Shown in pieces: positions 51,319 through 60,876 of a stretch of 64,000 nt of DNA (its first letter is position 1; each line of letters begins with the position of its first letter). Below the pieces are notes generated by a model that saw only the letters and a list, made by a program, of their open reading frames with translations, did not search any database and was not told the origin of the DNA. The DNA lies in contig NZ_CP110496.1 in NCBI RefSeq assembly GCF_028748785.1, positions 248,001 through 312,000 of the forward strand, read 5' to 3'. This stretch comes from Candidatus Purcelliella pentastirinorum (GTDB taxonomy: Bacteria > Pseudomonadota > Gammaproteobacteria > Enterobacterales > Enterobacteriaceae). The position numbers and the translations under genes are program-made.

Positions 51319-52533
51319 ATGAATAAATTTGAACAAATAACTCCGCCTGAAAGGCTACTAATGGGTCCTGGGCCTATAAATATAGACCCAAGAATATTAC
51401 ACACTATGTCAAATAAATTAATTGGACAATATGATCCAATGATGACTAATTATATGAATGAAGTCATGCAATTATATCGTATAATTTTTAATACAAAAAA
51501 CTTAAATACTCTATTAATAGATGGAACATCAAGAGCAGGAATAGAAGCAATATTTATATCTATGATTAAACCCGGAGATAAAGTATTAATACCAATATTC
51601 GGTAGATTCGGACAATTATTATATGAAATATCAAAAAGATGTAAAGCCAATGTCCATACAATAGAAGTACCATGGGGTGAAATATTCAAACCAGATCAAA
51701 TAGAATATTCAATTAAAAAAATAAAACCTAAATTTTTACTTACAGTACATGGAGATACTTCAACTACAATGTTACAACCATTAGAAGAAATAGGATTAAT
51801 CTGTCAAAAATACAAAGTAATATTTTATACAGATGCTACAGCTTCATGCGGAGGAAATTATTTAAACACAGATGATTGGAAAATAGATGCAGTATCAGCA
51901 GGTATGCAAAAATGTTTAGGTGGACCATCAGGAACATCTCCTATAACAATTAATGATAAAACAATAGAAATCATGCAACAAAGACAACGTGTAGAATTTG
52001 GAAAGAATATAGACGATAAAAAAATTATTTTTTCAAATTATTTCGATATAAATATGATAATAGATTATTGGAGTGAAAAACGTCTGAATCATCATACAGA
52101 AGCAACAACAGCATTATATGCAGCACACGAATGTGCAAGATTAATCATTAAAGAAGGGATACATAATAGAATATTACGTCATAAACTACACGGAGATGCA
52201 CTATTATATGGAATAAAAAATATGGGATTGAAAATTTTCGGTAATATAAAATATAAAATGAATAATATATTAGGAATAATAATACCAAAAAAAATAAATG
52301 GAGAACAAGTAAGAAAACTTATGTTAGAAGATTTTGGTATAGAAATAGGAACATCCTTTGGACCCTTAAAAGGAAAAATTTGGAGAATTGGTACTATGGG
52401 ATATAATTCTCGTAAAGATTGTGTATTAAGAACATTATCGGCATTAGAATCAATACTTAATAAACTAGGATTTAAAACCATTCAGGGCAAAGCATTACAA
52501 GCAACATGGGATTTTTATAACATAAACGTATAA
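51319..52533 (+). CDS. hpxJ: (S)-Ureidoglycine aminotransferase (HpxJ/PucG type)
   Basis: This is a class V, PLP-dependent aminotransferase that moves the amino group of ureidoglycine to a 2-oxo acid, giving oxalurate and an amino acid. In the 404 residues, MGPGPINIDP opens the fold, LLIDGTSRAGIEA binds the cofactor phosphate, FYTDATASCGG holds the PLP-stacking Asp, and the Schiff-base Lys is K198 in AGMQKCLGGPSGTSP. RIGTMGYN near the C terminus is the carboxylate-binding Arg region. Alanine- or serine-glyoxylate aminotransferases are close relatives, but the setting between amidase and allantoate hydrolase genes decides the role. hpxK follows after 24 bp. Confidence 0.88.
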   Translation: MNKFEQITPPERLLMGPGPINIDPRILHTMSNKLIGQYDPMMTNYMNEVMQLYRIIFNTKNLNTLLIDGTSRAGIEAIFISMIKPGDKVLIPIFGRFGQLLYEISKRCKANVHTIEVPWGEIFKPDQIEYSIKKIKPKFLLTVHGDTSTTMLQPLEEIGLICQKYKVIFYTDATASCGGNYLNTDDWKIDAVSAGMQKCLGGPSGTSPITINDKTIEIMQQRQRVEFGKNIDDKKIIFSNYFDINMIIDYWSEKRLNHHTEATTALYAAHECARLIIKEGIHNRILRHKLHGDALLYGIKNMGLKIFGNIKYKMNNILGIIIPKKINGEQVRKLMLEDFGIEIGTSFGPLKGKIWRIGTMGYNSRKDCVLRTLSALESILNKLGFKTIQGKALQATWDFYNINV

Positions 52534-52557
52534 TAATAAATTAGAGATATTGTTAAT

Positions 52558-53820
52558 ATGTACTATCCTAAAATAAAAAATAATGAATCAAAGAAATATG
52601 CTACACGTATATTAAATAGAATAGAAAAATTATCAAAAATAAGTGAAAATAAAAATGATATAACACGCCTTTATTTATCAATAGAACATGTAAAAACAAA
52701 TAAAATTGTAGAAAAATGGATGAAATCGGCTGGAATGAAAACATGGCAAGATCAAGTAGGCAATATATACGGCAGATATGAAGCATCTACAAAAAAACAA
52801 CCAGCAATTCTATTAGGTTCACATTTAGACACAGTACCTAATGCAGGTAAATATGATGGGATTTTAGGTGTATTAACTTCAATAGAAATTATAAATCATT
52901 TAAATAAAAAAAAAATACACCTAAAAAAAGCAATAGAAATTGTCGGATTTGCAGATGAAGAAGGAACACGTTTTGGTATAACATTATTAGGAAGTAAAGC
53001 ATTAACAAATAAATGGAAAAAAAAATGGTTAAACTATAAAGATAAAAATAAAATTACAATTGCATATGCAATGGAAAATATAGGATTAAATACAAATAAA
53101 ATATATTTAGCAAAAAGAAAAATCAAAGATATAAAAGCATATATTGAATTACATATAGAACAAGGACCATATCTATATAAAAATAATTCAAGTATGGGTG
53201 TAGTAAGTGCAATAAATGGAGCAAAAAGAATTAATTGCACATTTACCGGTGAATCAGGCCATGCTGGTACTGTCCCAATATGTATGAGAAAAGATCCACT
53301 CATAGCTACATCAGAATGGATATTATTTATAGAGAATCAATTATTAAAATCCAAAACAAAAATAGTAGCAACTATTGGTAAAATAAATTGTTACCCAGGA
53401 GCAACAAATGTAATACCGAAAAAAATAAAACTAACACTGGATATAAGAGGACCAAAAAATAATGAACTAAATAAAACGATATCAACCATATTAAAAAAAG
53501 CACAAGAAATTTCTAAAAAAAGAAGCATAATATTTAATTCAAAAAAATATTATTCTACAAAACCTATTCAATGTGATAAAAAAATCAAAAATATAATAAA
53601 AAAAATAATTACCAACATACAAGGAAATTGTCCATCACTAACAAGTGGTGCTGGACATGATGCTATTTCTATGGCAAAAAAATGGCCTATAGGAATGATA
53701 TTTATTAAATGTATAAAAGGAATTAGTCATTCACCCAAAGAAAAAGTATTAAAAAAAGATATAATAAAAACAATTAAAGCTTATATGGAAATAATTTATA
53801 ATTTAACAGAAATAATTTAA
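52558..53820 (+). CDS. hpxK: Allantoate amidohydrolase (HpxK)
   Basis: This is an M20-family dinuclear metal hydrolase that converts allantoate to S-ureidoglycine, CO2 and ammonia. Metal ligands are in GSHLDTVPNAGKYDG, ADEEGTRF, ELHIEQGP and GAGHDA. The dimerisation lid domain sits in the middle. It has 420 residues (E. coli AllC 411). The close relatives N-carbamoyl-L-amino-acid hydrolase and beta-ureidopropionase share all these motifs, so specificity rests on the neighbours HpxA, HpxB and HpxJ. It ends 29 bp before the convergent end of dnaB. Confidence 0.87.
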   Translation: MYYPKIKNNESKKYATRILNRIEKLSKISENKNDITRLYLSIEHVKTNKIVEKWMKSAGMKTWQDQVGNIYGRYEASTKKQPAILLGSHLDTVPNAGKYDGILGVLTSIEIINHLNKKKIHLKKAIEIVGFADEEGTRFGITLLGSKALTNKWKKKWLNYKDKNKITIAYAMENIGLNTNKIYLAKRKIKDIKAYIELHIEQGPYLYKNNSSMGVVSAINGAKRINCTFTGESGHAGTVPICMRKDPLIATSEWILFIENQLLKSKTKIVATIGKINCYPGATNVIPKKIKLTLDIRGPKNNELNKTISTILKKAQEISKKRSIIFNSKKYYSTKPIQCDKKIKNIIKKIITNIQGNCPSLTSGAGHDAISMAKKWPIGMIFIKCIKGISHSPKEKVLKKDIIKTIKAYMEIIYNLTEII

Positions 53821-53825
53821 AATTT

Positions 53826-53868
53826 AAAAAAAAATAATTATGAAAATAATTAATTATTTTCATAATTA
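53826..53868 (-). terminator. Intrinsic terminator of dnaB, perfect 34-bp palindrome
   Basis: Positions 53835-53868 are a perfect 34-bp palindrome that covers the last codons and stop of dnaB. On the minus strand it is followed by nine T (complement of 53826-53834), the form of an intrinsic terminator. Read in the plus direction it has no T-run, so it would serve hpxK less well. The stem is long enough to compensate for its A-T content. Confidence 0.75.
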
Positions 53869-55256
53869 AAACTAGTATAATTATCAAACCTAGACCAATT
53901 ACCATTAAAAATCAAACGAACAGTTCCAATAGGACCATTTCTTTGTTTTCCTATAATAATTTCTGCAACACCCTTTAAATCACTATGCTCATTATATAAT
54001 TCATCTCTATAAATAAACATTATCAAATCTGCATCTTGCTCAATAGAACCAGATTCACGTAAATCAGAATTAACAGGTCTTTTATCTACTCTTTGCTCTA
54101 AAGAACGATTTAATTGTGAAAGCGCCATAATTGGTACCTTCAACTCCTTTGCTAACGATTTTAATGACCTAGATATTTCACCTATCTCAACATTTCTATT
54201 ATCTGAAATATAAGGAACACGCATTAATTGTAAATAATCTATCATAATTAAACTCAAACCATTATTTTCACGATATACACGTCTAGCTCTTGAACTCATT
54301 TCGATAGGAGTTAAACTGGAAGAATCATCAATATATATATTTTTGCGATCTAATAAAACTTTTACAGTACTAGAGATCCTTAACCAATCCTCATCACTTA
54401 ATTTACCAGCACGTATTTTAGATTGATCTACTCTAGATAATGAAGATAACATACGAATCATAATCTGTTCAGAAGACATTTCTAAACTAAATATTAAAAT
54501 AGGTTTATCATAAATCATAGAAACATTTTCACATATATTCATTGCTAAAGTTGTTTTTCCCATTGATGGTCTAGCAGCGACAATAATTAAATCTGAAGGT
54601 TGTAAACCAGCGGTTTTTTTATTAATATCTATATAACCAGTATTTATACCAGTAATATCTCCATTAGGGGTCTTAAATAATCTTTCTATATTTGATATAG
54701 TTATATCAAGTATATGTTCTATACGCTTTGGACCAAACGACTTATTAAGTCTTTCTCTAGAAATATTCATTATACTAGATTCTGCAAAATCTATTAAATC
54801 TTCACTCTTCTTTCCATTTAAAAAATAACCAGCATCAACAATTTTATTTGCAACTGAAATAATATTTCTAACAATAGATCTTTCACGAACAATAGATGCA
54901 TAAGTTGAAATATTAGCGCTACTTGGAACATTTTTAGATAATTCAGCTAAATAAGCGAATCCACCAACATTATCTATGTTACCATTCTGTTCTAAAGATT
55001 CTGAAAGAGTTATCAAATCTATAGGATTACCATTATCAAATAAATACTGCATAGTAGTAAATATTACACGATGTGCACTACTAAAAAAATCATCAACAAC
55101 CAATAACTCAGAAACAATATCCCATTTATCATTATCTAACATTAAGCCTCCCAAAATTGATTGTTCAGCTTCTAAAGAATAGGGTGGAGCTCTGAATTTT
55201 GAAATTAGAGATTTTTTATTTTTAATTGATTTATTAATTAATAAATTATCATTCAT
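53850..55256 (-). CDS. dnaB: DnaB replicative helicase
   Basis: DnaB is the hexameric 5'-3' helicase at the fork. It has 468 residues (E. coli 471), with an N-terminal domain (PPYSLEAEQSILGGLML) for primase contact and a RecA-like motor domain with Walker A ARPSMGKTTLAMNI, Walker B LIMIDYLQLM and the motif EIGEISRSLKSLAKEL. The arginine finger region is near KQRNGPIGTVRL. No intein is present. It is convergent with hpxK and stands alone on the minus strand; rluC lies about 100 bp upstream. Confidence 0.98.
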   Translation of the reverse strand: MNDNLLINKSIKNKKSLISKFRAPPYSLEAEQSILGGLMLDNDKWDIVSELLVVDDFFSSAHRVIFTTMQYLFDNGNPIDLITLSESLEQNGNIDNVGGFAYLAELSKNVPSSANISTYASIVRERSIVRNIISVANKIVDAGYFLNGKKSEDLIDFAESSIMNISRERLNKSFGPKRIEHILDITISNIERLFKTPNGDITGINTGYIDINKKTAGLQPSDLIIVAARPSMGKTTLAMNICENVSMIYDKPILIFSLEMSSEQIMIRMLSSLSRVDQSKIRAGKLSDEDWLRISSTVKVLLDRKNIYIDDSSSLTPIEMSSRARRVYRENNGLSLIMIDYLQLMRVPYISDNRNVEIGEISRSLKSLAKELKVPIMALSQLNRSLEQRVDKRPVNSDLRESGSIEQDADLIMFIYRDELYNEHSDLKGVAEIIIGKQRNGPIGTVRLIFNGNWSRFDNYTSFNYENN

Positions 55257-55361
55257 AATTTAATACCATAAAATTAAAGAAATATTCAAAAATGAAAATA
55301 ATAATGAAATTAATCTAAAAAAAAAATAATATTTTTAAAATAAAAAACACTTATTTTTTAA

Positions 55362-56309
55362 CTAAAGATTATCCAAACAGGTTTTTAAATCTTTATCCAA
55401 GGGTGAACGAATCAATATTGTTTTATTAGTTCTAGGATGGATAAAATTTAATTCATAAGCATGTAAAAATAATCTTTTCAATCCTGTATGAGATAATCGA
55501 TTATCAAATTCAAATTTACCATATCGTTTATCAAAAGCAATATAATGACCTAAATAACTAGTATGTAATCTAATCTGATGAGTTTTACCAGTAATCAATT
55601 CAGCTTTAATTAAAGTAGAAAATTTAAAATATCTCTTTACACTAAAATGAGTTTCAGAACATTTAATATTAATAAATAAAGGTTTATTTTTGATACTATT
55701 TTTATATATTTTTTTACAAATAACAGGAATATTAACTATTTTAAGATCCATAGGCCATATACCATATACCAAAGCTAAATACTTTTTTTTAATTTGATAA
55801 TTACGAAATTGTTTATGTAAACAACATAAAGAATAACGATTTTTAGCAAGTAATAATAAACCTGAAGTATCACGATCAATTCTATGGACTAATTCAAGAA
55901 ATACATCATAAGAATATAAAAAACGTAAACCATCTAACACATTATTAAATATTTTTGTACCACCATGTACAGCAATACCAGAGGGTTTGTTAATAATTAA
56001 TAAATCTTTATCTTCATACAAGATTGATTGTTGTAATAGTATAATAAATGTATTATTAAAATGTTTGACAAAATTACTATTTTTATTAGAATACCACAAA
56101 GAAGAAACTTCTATTATATCATTGATTTTTAATCTATAAATGTGTTCAACATGTTTACCATTAACACGTATTCCACCTTTTCTTAATAAACTATATATTT
56201 TACTCTTAGGTATACATTTCAAAGATTTAAATAAATAATTATCAACACGTTGACCCAACTCATTGAGTCCTATAGTAAAAATTTGCGCACTATTTCTATA
56301 ACCTGACAT
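55362..56309 (-). CDS. rluC: RluC, 23S rRNA pseudouridine synthase
   Basis: RluC makes pseudouridines 955, 2504 and 2580 of 23S rRNA in E. coli. Its 315 residues (E. coli 319) have an N-terminal S4 RNA-binding domain (GQRVDNYLFKSL to GGIRVNGK) and the catalytic domain with Asp in LVHRIDRDTSGLLLLAK. TGKTHQIRLHTSYLGH closes the active site. It is divergent from rne across 351 bp, the E. coli arrangement, which separates RluC from RluD. Confidence 0.94.
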   Translation of the reverse strand: MSGYRNSAQIFTIGLNELGQRVDNYLFKSLKCIPKSKIYSLLRKGGIRVNGKHVEHIYRLKINDIIEVSSLWYSNKNSNFVKHFNNTFIILLQQSILYEDKDLLIINKPSGIAVHGGTKIFNNVLDGLRFLYSYDVFLELVHRIDRDTSGLLLLAKNRYSLCCLHKQFRNYQIKKKYLALVYGIWPMDLKIVNIPVICKKIYKNSIKNKPLFINIKCSETHFSVKRYFKFSTLIKAELITGKTHQIRLHTSYLGHYIAFDKRYGKFEFDNRLSHTGLKRLFLHAYELNFIHPRTNKTILIRSPLDKDLKTCLDNL

Positions 56310-56660
56310 ATAATAAATAAAATTTTATTAAGAAAAATATAATAAAATGATAACATTATTTAACTAAAAAAATTACTCATTATTTATAATAATATAAATT
56401 ACCAATTCAATAAATACAAATCCATTAGTAATAAATTGAATAATTTCACCAATTCTTATATTATGAATATATACGTATATATTTTTATAAGTTATAAAAA
56501 TATATAAAATAATAAAATTAAAAAATAAACTTTAAATAATATTCATTAAATAAAATTTAATAAAATATAAACTTCAATAAAATAAATAATATTATTAAAA
56601 TAATTAATCTATCTATATAAGTTATTATTTAATAATATGTAATTTAATTAATTATATAAA
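56310..56660. promoter_or_regulatory. Divergent rluC/rne leader with an 18-bp palindrome and a 14-bp hairpin
   Basis: The region holds a perfect 18-bp palindrome at 56466-56483 (centre ACGT) that overlaps a 14-bp stem, 56476-56489 with 56493-56506, with a 3-base loop. It ends about 170 bases before the rne start. In E. coli the long rne leader contains hairpins through which RNase E controls its own mRNA; these structures could be the counterpart, but no sequence match supports that. Confidence 0.4.
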
Positions 56661-56675
56661 ATGAGTATAATTATC

Positions 56676-58982
56676 ATGAAAAGAATGTTAATAAATGCAA
56701 CTCAAAAAGAAGAATTAAGAGTTGCTTTAGTTGACGGACAAAATTTATATGATTTAGATATAGAAAGTCCAAGATATGAACAAAAAAAATCCAATATATA
56801 CAAAGGTAAGATAACGAGAATCGAACCAAGTTTAGAAGCGGCATTTGTAAATTATGGAACAGAAAAACATGGATTTCTACCCTTAAAAGAAATATCAAAT
56901 GAATATTATCCTAAAGGTTATAATAAAATAGATAAACTTAATATAAAAGAAATATTATCAGAAGGGCAAGATATAATAATACAAGTTAATAAAGAAGAAA
57001 GAAGAAATAAAGGAGCTGCTCTTACTACATTTATTAGCCTGGCAGGAAGTTACTTGGTATTAATGCCTAATAATCCTAAAGCAGGAGGTATATCACGTAA
57101 AATAGAAGGTGAAGAAAGGATAGAAATAAAAGAATTAACCTCATTATTAAAAATACCCAATGGTATGGGAATAATAATAAGAACAGCAGGATTAGGAAAA
57201 ACTATAAATTCCTTACAATGGGATTTAAATTTTAGATTAAAACATTGGGAATCTATAAAAAAATTAGCTAAAAAAGAATCTTCACCATTTTTAATATATC
57301 AAGAAAGCAATGTAATAGTTAGAGCATTTAGAGATTATTTAAAACCAGATATAGGAGAAATATTAATTGATAATCCTAATATATTAACATTAGCACATAA
57401 ACATATAACTGAATTAGGAAGACCTGATTTTAATAATAAAATAAAATTATATAAAGGTGAAATACCGCTCTTTAATTATTATCAAATTGAATCACAAATT
57501 GAAACTGCATTTCAAAGAAAAGTAAAATTACCATCTGGTGGAGATATAATAATAGACACAACAGAAGCACTAACAACTATAGATATAAATTCAGCTCAAT
57601 CCAAAAAGGGTATAGATATAGAAGAAACTGCATTTCATACAAATCACGAAGCAATAAATGAAATATCAAGACAATTAAGATTAAGAGATCTAGGAGGATT
57701 AATAGTTATAGATTTTATAGATATGGCATCAGTAAAAAATCAAAGAATAATAGAAAATAATTTAAAAGAAATAATAAAAGAAGATAGAGCAAGAATTCAA
57801 ATAAACCATATCTCTAAATTTGGATTATTAGAAATGTCAAGACAAAGATTAAGCACATCTCTGAGAGAATCAAGTCATTATGTATGTCCTAGATGTAATG
57901 GAACAGGTAATATTAGAGATAATGAATCATTAGCATTATCGATTTTAAGATTAATAGAAGAAAAATCAATAAAAGAAAATACATACAAAGTACATGTATT
58001 TGTTCCCATAAAAGTTGCCTCATATCTTCTTAATGAAAAACGTGATGCATTGAACAAAATAGAACAAAGACAAAAAGGAGTAAAAATAATTATAGTACCA
58101 AATAAAAAAATTGAAACACCAAATTATTTTATATCTAGAATATGTAAAAAAAAAGAAAACAATATACTAAGCTATGAATTATATAAAAAATATAAATCTG
58201 AAATAAAATGTATATATGAAATAGAAAAATATAAAAAAAAAAAATACTCCAATACAAAACAAAAAAAAAATAAATATAACAATCAAAAGGAATATATAAA
58301 TAATTATTTAACAAAAGACTCATATTACAAAAAAATTATTATAATAATTAAAAAATTTTTATCTTTAAAAGATTTAATTAAAAAAATAAAAAATATAATA
58401 AACACAAATTTTTTAAATAAAATAAATAAAAAAAAAGATAAAAAAAATAAAATACAATGTATTTATTTTAAAAACAAAAAAATAAAAAATAATAAAATAA
58501 AAATCAATAAAAAAAACAAAAATTTAAAATTAAAAAATAATAAAATAACTAGTCTACTAAAACTAGAAAACAAAAATAAAAAAATAGAAAATTTTCCAAA
58601 TAAAAAAAATAAAAAATTAAAAATAAAAAAACAAAAAATTAAAAATATAAAAATAAATAATAAAAAATCATTAAAACAAATAGATCACGCAATGTACACA
58701 CTAGAATGGACAATGTGTAAAATATGTACATCAAAAGATATTATACAAAAACATATACTAAAAAATAAAAAATATAAAGATAAAAAAAATAATAAAACAA
58801 ACAAACAAAATAAAAAAGATAAAAAAATAAAAAAAAATAAAAAACAAAAAAATATTAATCCAAAAAACAACTATAAAAATTTAATAAAAAAAACAAAAAA
58901 ACCGTCAAAAATTTTTGGATATAAACATGTAAGTGCTCCTATAACAAAAATAAAAAAATATAAAAAAAAACAAACAAAATAA
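56676..58982 (+). CDS. rne: Ribonuclease E
   Basis: RNase E is the endonuclease that starts mRNA decay and processes rRNA and tRNA. I start it at ATG 56676 ([10 protein letters not shown], the family start); an in-frame ATG at 56661 is possible. The catalytic half (about 1-500) is highly conserved, with S1, the DNase I-like site ([16 protein letters not shown] and VIDFIDM, two Mg2+ Asp) and the Zn-link CPRCNGTG. The C-terminal half is cut to about 250 Lys/Asn-rich residues (E. coli total 1061), yet keeps a hydrophobic-basic segment [17 protein letters not shown], like membrane anchor segment A, and ends with HVSAPITK, like the E. coli HATAPMTR near the PNPase-binding end. Confidence 0.96.
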   Translation: MKRMLINATQKEELRVALVDGQNLYDLDIESPRYEQKKSNIYKGKITRIEPSLEAAFVNYGTEKHGFLPLKEISNEYYPKGYNKIDKLNIKEILSEGQDIIIQVNKEERRNKGAALTTFISLAGSYLVLMPNNPKAGGISRKIEGEERIEIKELTSLLKIPNGMGIIIRTAGLGKTINSLQWDLNFRLKHWESIKKLAKKESSPFLIYQESNVIVRAFRDYLKPDIGEILIDNPNILTLAHKHITELGRPDFNNKIKLYKGEIPLFNYYQIESQIETAFQRKVKLPSGGDIIIDTTEALTTIDINSAQSKKGIDIEETAFHTNHEAINEISRQLRLRDLGGLIVIDFIDMASVKNQRIIENNLKEIIKEDRARIQINHISKFGLLEMSRQRLSTSLRESSHYVCPRCNGTGNIRDNESLALSILRLIEEKSIKENTYKVHVFVPIKVASYLLNEKRDALNKIEQRQKGVKIIIVPNKKIETPNYFISRICKKKENNILSYELYKKYKSEIKCIYEIEKYKKKKYSNTKQKKNKYNNQKEYINNYLTKDSYYKKIIIIIKKFLSLKDLIKKIKNIINTNFLNKINKKKDKKNKIQCIYFKNKKIKNNKIKINKKNKNLKLKNNKITSLLKLENKNKKIENFPNKKNKKLKIKKQKIKNIKINNKKSLKQIDHAMYTLEWTMCKICTSKDIIQKHILKNKKYKDKKNNKTNKQNKKDKKIKKNKKQKNINPKNNYKNLIKKTKKPSKIFGYKHVSAPITKIKKYKKKQTK
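58799..58842 (+). repeat. 44-bp direct repeat, copy 1 (inside rne tail)
   Basis: Exact copy of 58968-59011, 169 bp apart. It is A-rich with scattered C, G and T, so identity is more than a simple poly(A) match. It codes for part of the Lys/Asn tail of RNase E. Confidence 0.8.
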
Positions 58983-59011
58983 AAAAGATAAAAAAATAAA
59001 AAAAAATAAAA
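58968..59011 (+). repeat. 44-bp direct repeat, copy 2 (across rne stop)
   Basis: Second exact copy of 58799-58842. Here it lies one base out of phase relative to rne, supplies the last codons and the TAA stop, and runs past it to just before the end of murJ. Confidence 0.8.
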
Positions 59012-59019
59012 TAAAAAAA

Positions 59020-60543
59020 TTAATAGCGAGTAAAATCTGATATGCGCAATTTTAATAAAAAAAGCATTAATAAATATGTAATTAAACCAATAAAACATAA
59101 TAAAAATAAACGAAATATTTTATAAAAAAAATTACCAATTTCCCAAGACGGCATAAAATACATGCAAATAAATAAAACACCAGACATAACAATGACCGAA
59201 AAAAAAATACGAAACAAAAAAATTAACCAACCAGAATTAGGTATAAAAACATTTCTTTTACGTAATTCATAATACAATAAAAAAGCATTTATTAACCCAG
59301 ACAAACTAGTTGACAAAGCAATACCTATATATTCAAAAAAATAAACAAATAAAAAATTCATAATTTGAGAAAATACTAAAATTATAAGAGAAATCTTTAT
59401 AGGAGTAACAATATCTTGAAAAGAATAAAAACTAGTAGATAAAATTTTAACTGTAATAAATCCCAATAAACCCAATGAATAAGCAAGTAAAATATGTTGA
59501 GTCATTAATGAATCAAATGCTGTAAATTTACCATATTGAAACAAAATTAAAATAATAGGACCAGATAATATAATCAATGCAACAGTAGCAGGCAAAGCTA
59601 ATAAAAAACAAAGACGCAATCCCCAATCAATTAAAGAAGAACATCTTTTATAATCTTTGATAAAAAAACTTCTAGATAAAGACGGTAATAAAATAGAACT
59701 TATAGACACTCCTAAAACACCACTAGGAAACTCCACCAACCTTTCAGCATAATATATCCATGAAACAGAACCAGTTGTAAAATAAGAAGATAAAATAGTA
59801 TTTATAAATACAGATATTTGACTTATAAAAGTTACTATCATCATAGGAATTATTTTATAAAAAATATGATATATTTTAATATTACGAAAATTAAAATATG
59901 GAAATACCAAAAGACCTAATTTTTTTAAAAAAGGAAGTGGATATAAGAATTGCAAGCATCCACCAAATAAAACAGACCATGCCAAACCTACAATAGGATG
60001 ATCAAAATATTTAATTATAAATAAAGAAAAAAAAATCATACTCATGTTAAGTAAAATAGGTATAAAAGACGAAATTGTATATTTATTCCAAGTATTCAAT
60101 ACTAATCCATATAAAGATGAAATTGAAATAAAAATTATATAAGGAAACATAATACTAAATAAAATTTTAGCTAAATATAATTTATGTACATCACAAGAAT
60201 AACCAGGTAAAAAAAATAATATTATTACAGAAGAATTAATAATACCTAAAAATACTATAAATAATAAAATAAAAAAAAATAAACCCAAAATAGATGAAAG
60301 AAAAATTTTTATTTCTTTTTTATTTTTATTAGATTTATATTTATATAATATAGGAACAAGAACTTGAGAAACACTACCATCAGCAAATATTTTTCTTAAT
60401 AAATTTGGTAGTTTAAATGCAATATAAAAAGCATCCGTTTCAATACTAACACCAAAAACATATGCAACCACAGCATCACGTACAAATCCCAAAAAACGAG
60501 ATAAACATGTAATAAAACTAACAAAAATAAAAGATTTAAACAT
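59020..60543 (-). CDS. murJ: MurJ, lipid II flippase
   Basis: MurJ (MviN) flips the peptidoglycan precursor lipid II across the inner membrane. It has 507 residues (E. coli 511) and about fourteen helices. Conserved are SRFLGFVRDAVVAYVFG, DAFYIAFKLPNLLRKIFADG, YYAERLVEFPSGVLGVSISS and LLPSLSR. The cavity Arg residues of the first helices are kept. Retention implies a cell wall, though glmM is missing from its usual place between ftsH and secG. It converges on rne, with 37 bp between the stops. Confidence 0.96.
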   Translation of the reverse strand: MFKSFIFVSFITCLSRFLGFVRDAVVAYVFGVSIETDAFYIAFKLPNLLRKIFADGSVSQVLVPILYKYKSNKNKKEIKIFLSSILGLFFFILLFIVFLGIINSSVIILFFLPGYSCDVHKLYLAKILFSIMFPYIIFISISSLYGLVLNTWNKYTISSFIPILLNMSMIFFSLFIIKYFDHPIVGLAWSVLFGGCLQFLYPLPFLKKLGLLVFPYFNFRNIKIYHIFYKIIPMMIVTFISQISVFINTILSSYFTTGSVSWIYYAERLVEFPSGVLGVSISSILLPSLSRSFFIKDYKRCSSLIDWGLRLCFLLALPATVALIILSGPIILILFQYGKFTAFDSLMTQHILLAYSLGLLGFITVKILSTSFYSFQDIVTPIKISLIILVFSQIMNFLFVYFFEYIGIALSTSLSGLINAFLLYYELRKRNVFIPNSGWLIFLFRIFFSVIVMSGVLFICMYFMPSWEIGNFFYKIFRLFLLCFIGLITYLLMLFLLKLRISDFTRY

Positions 60544-60876
60544 AATAATAATCTATATAAAGTATATAATAATTAAGATAAATTATCTTATCATTTTTTA
60601 GAAAAAAAATGATACATATGATAAACTTATTTATAATAAATTAATGTAATAATAGATACTTGTACAAATAAAAAAACTTTAAATAAAAAACATATAATTA
60701 AAAATAATAATTTTAATTAATTAAAATTATTCTATATTTTTTAATAACAGATAAATATAAAAAATAAAATAATGATTACTGATATTAAAAAAATCAATAA
60801 ATATATTAAATATTAAAAATATAATTCAAAAAATATATTTTCAAAATAAAATTAAAAAATAAAATAAATTTAACAT
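60544..60876. promoter_or_regulatory. Divergent murJ/tyrS region with an 11-bp hairpin
   Basis: This 333-bp gap holds the starts of both genes. An 11-bp stem with a 4-base loop is at 60589-60599 and 60604-60614, close to the murJ start. No T-box sequence is recognised. Promoters are expected but not distinguishable. Confidence 0.35.

Noticed and set aside
52558-53820. HpxK as N-carbamoyl amino acid hydrolase or beta-ureidopropionase
   Set aside because: Motifs cannot separate these, but the surrounding allantoin genes favour allantoate as substrate; kept as an alternative only.
47805-53820. Recent horizontal acquisition of the hpx block
   Set aside because: Codon and base usage look the same as in neighbours, and no integrase, repeat or insertion sequence borders it; the tRNA-Asp flank alone is not enough.
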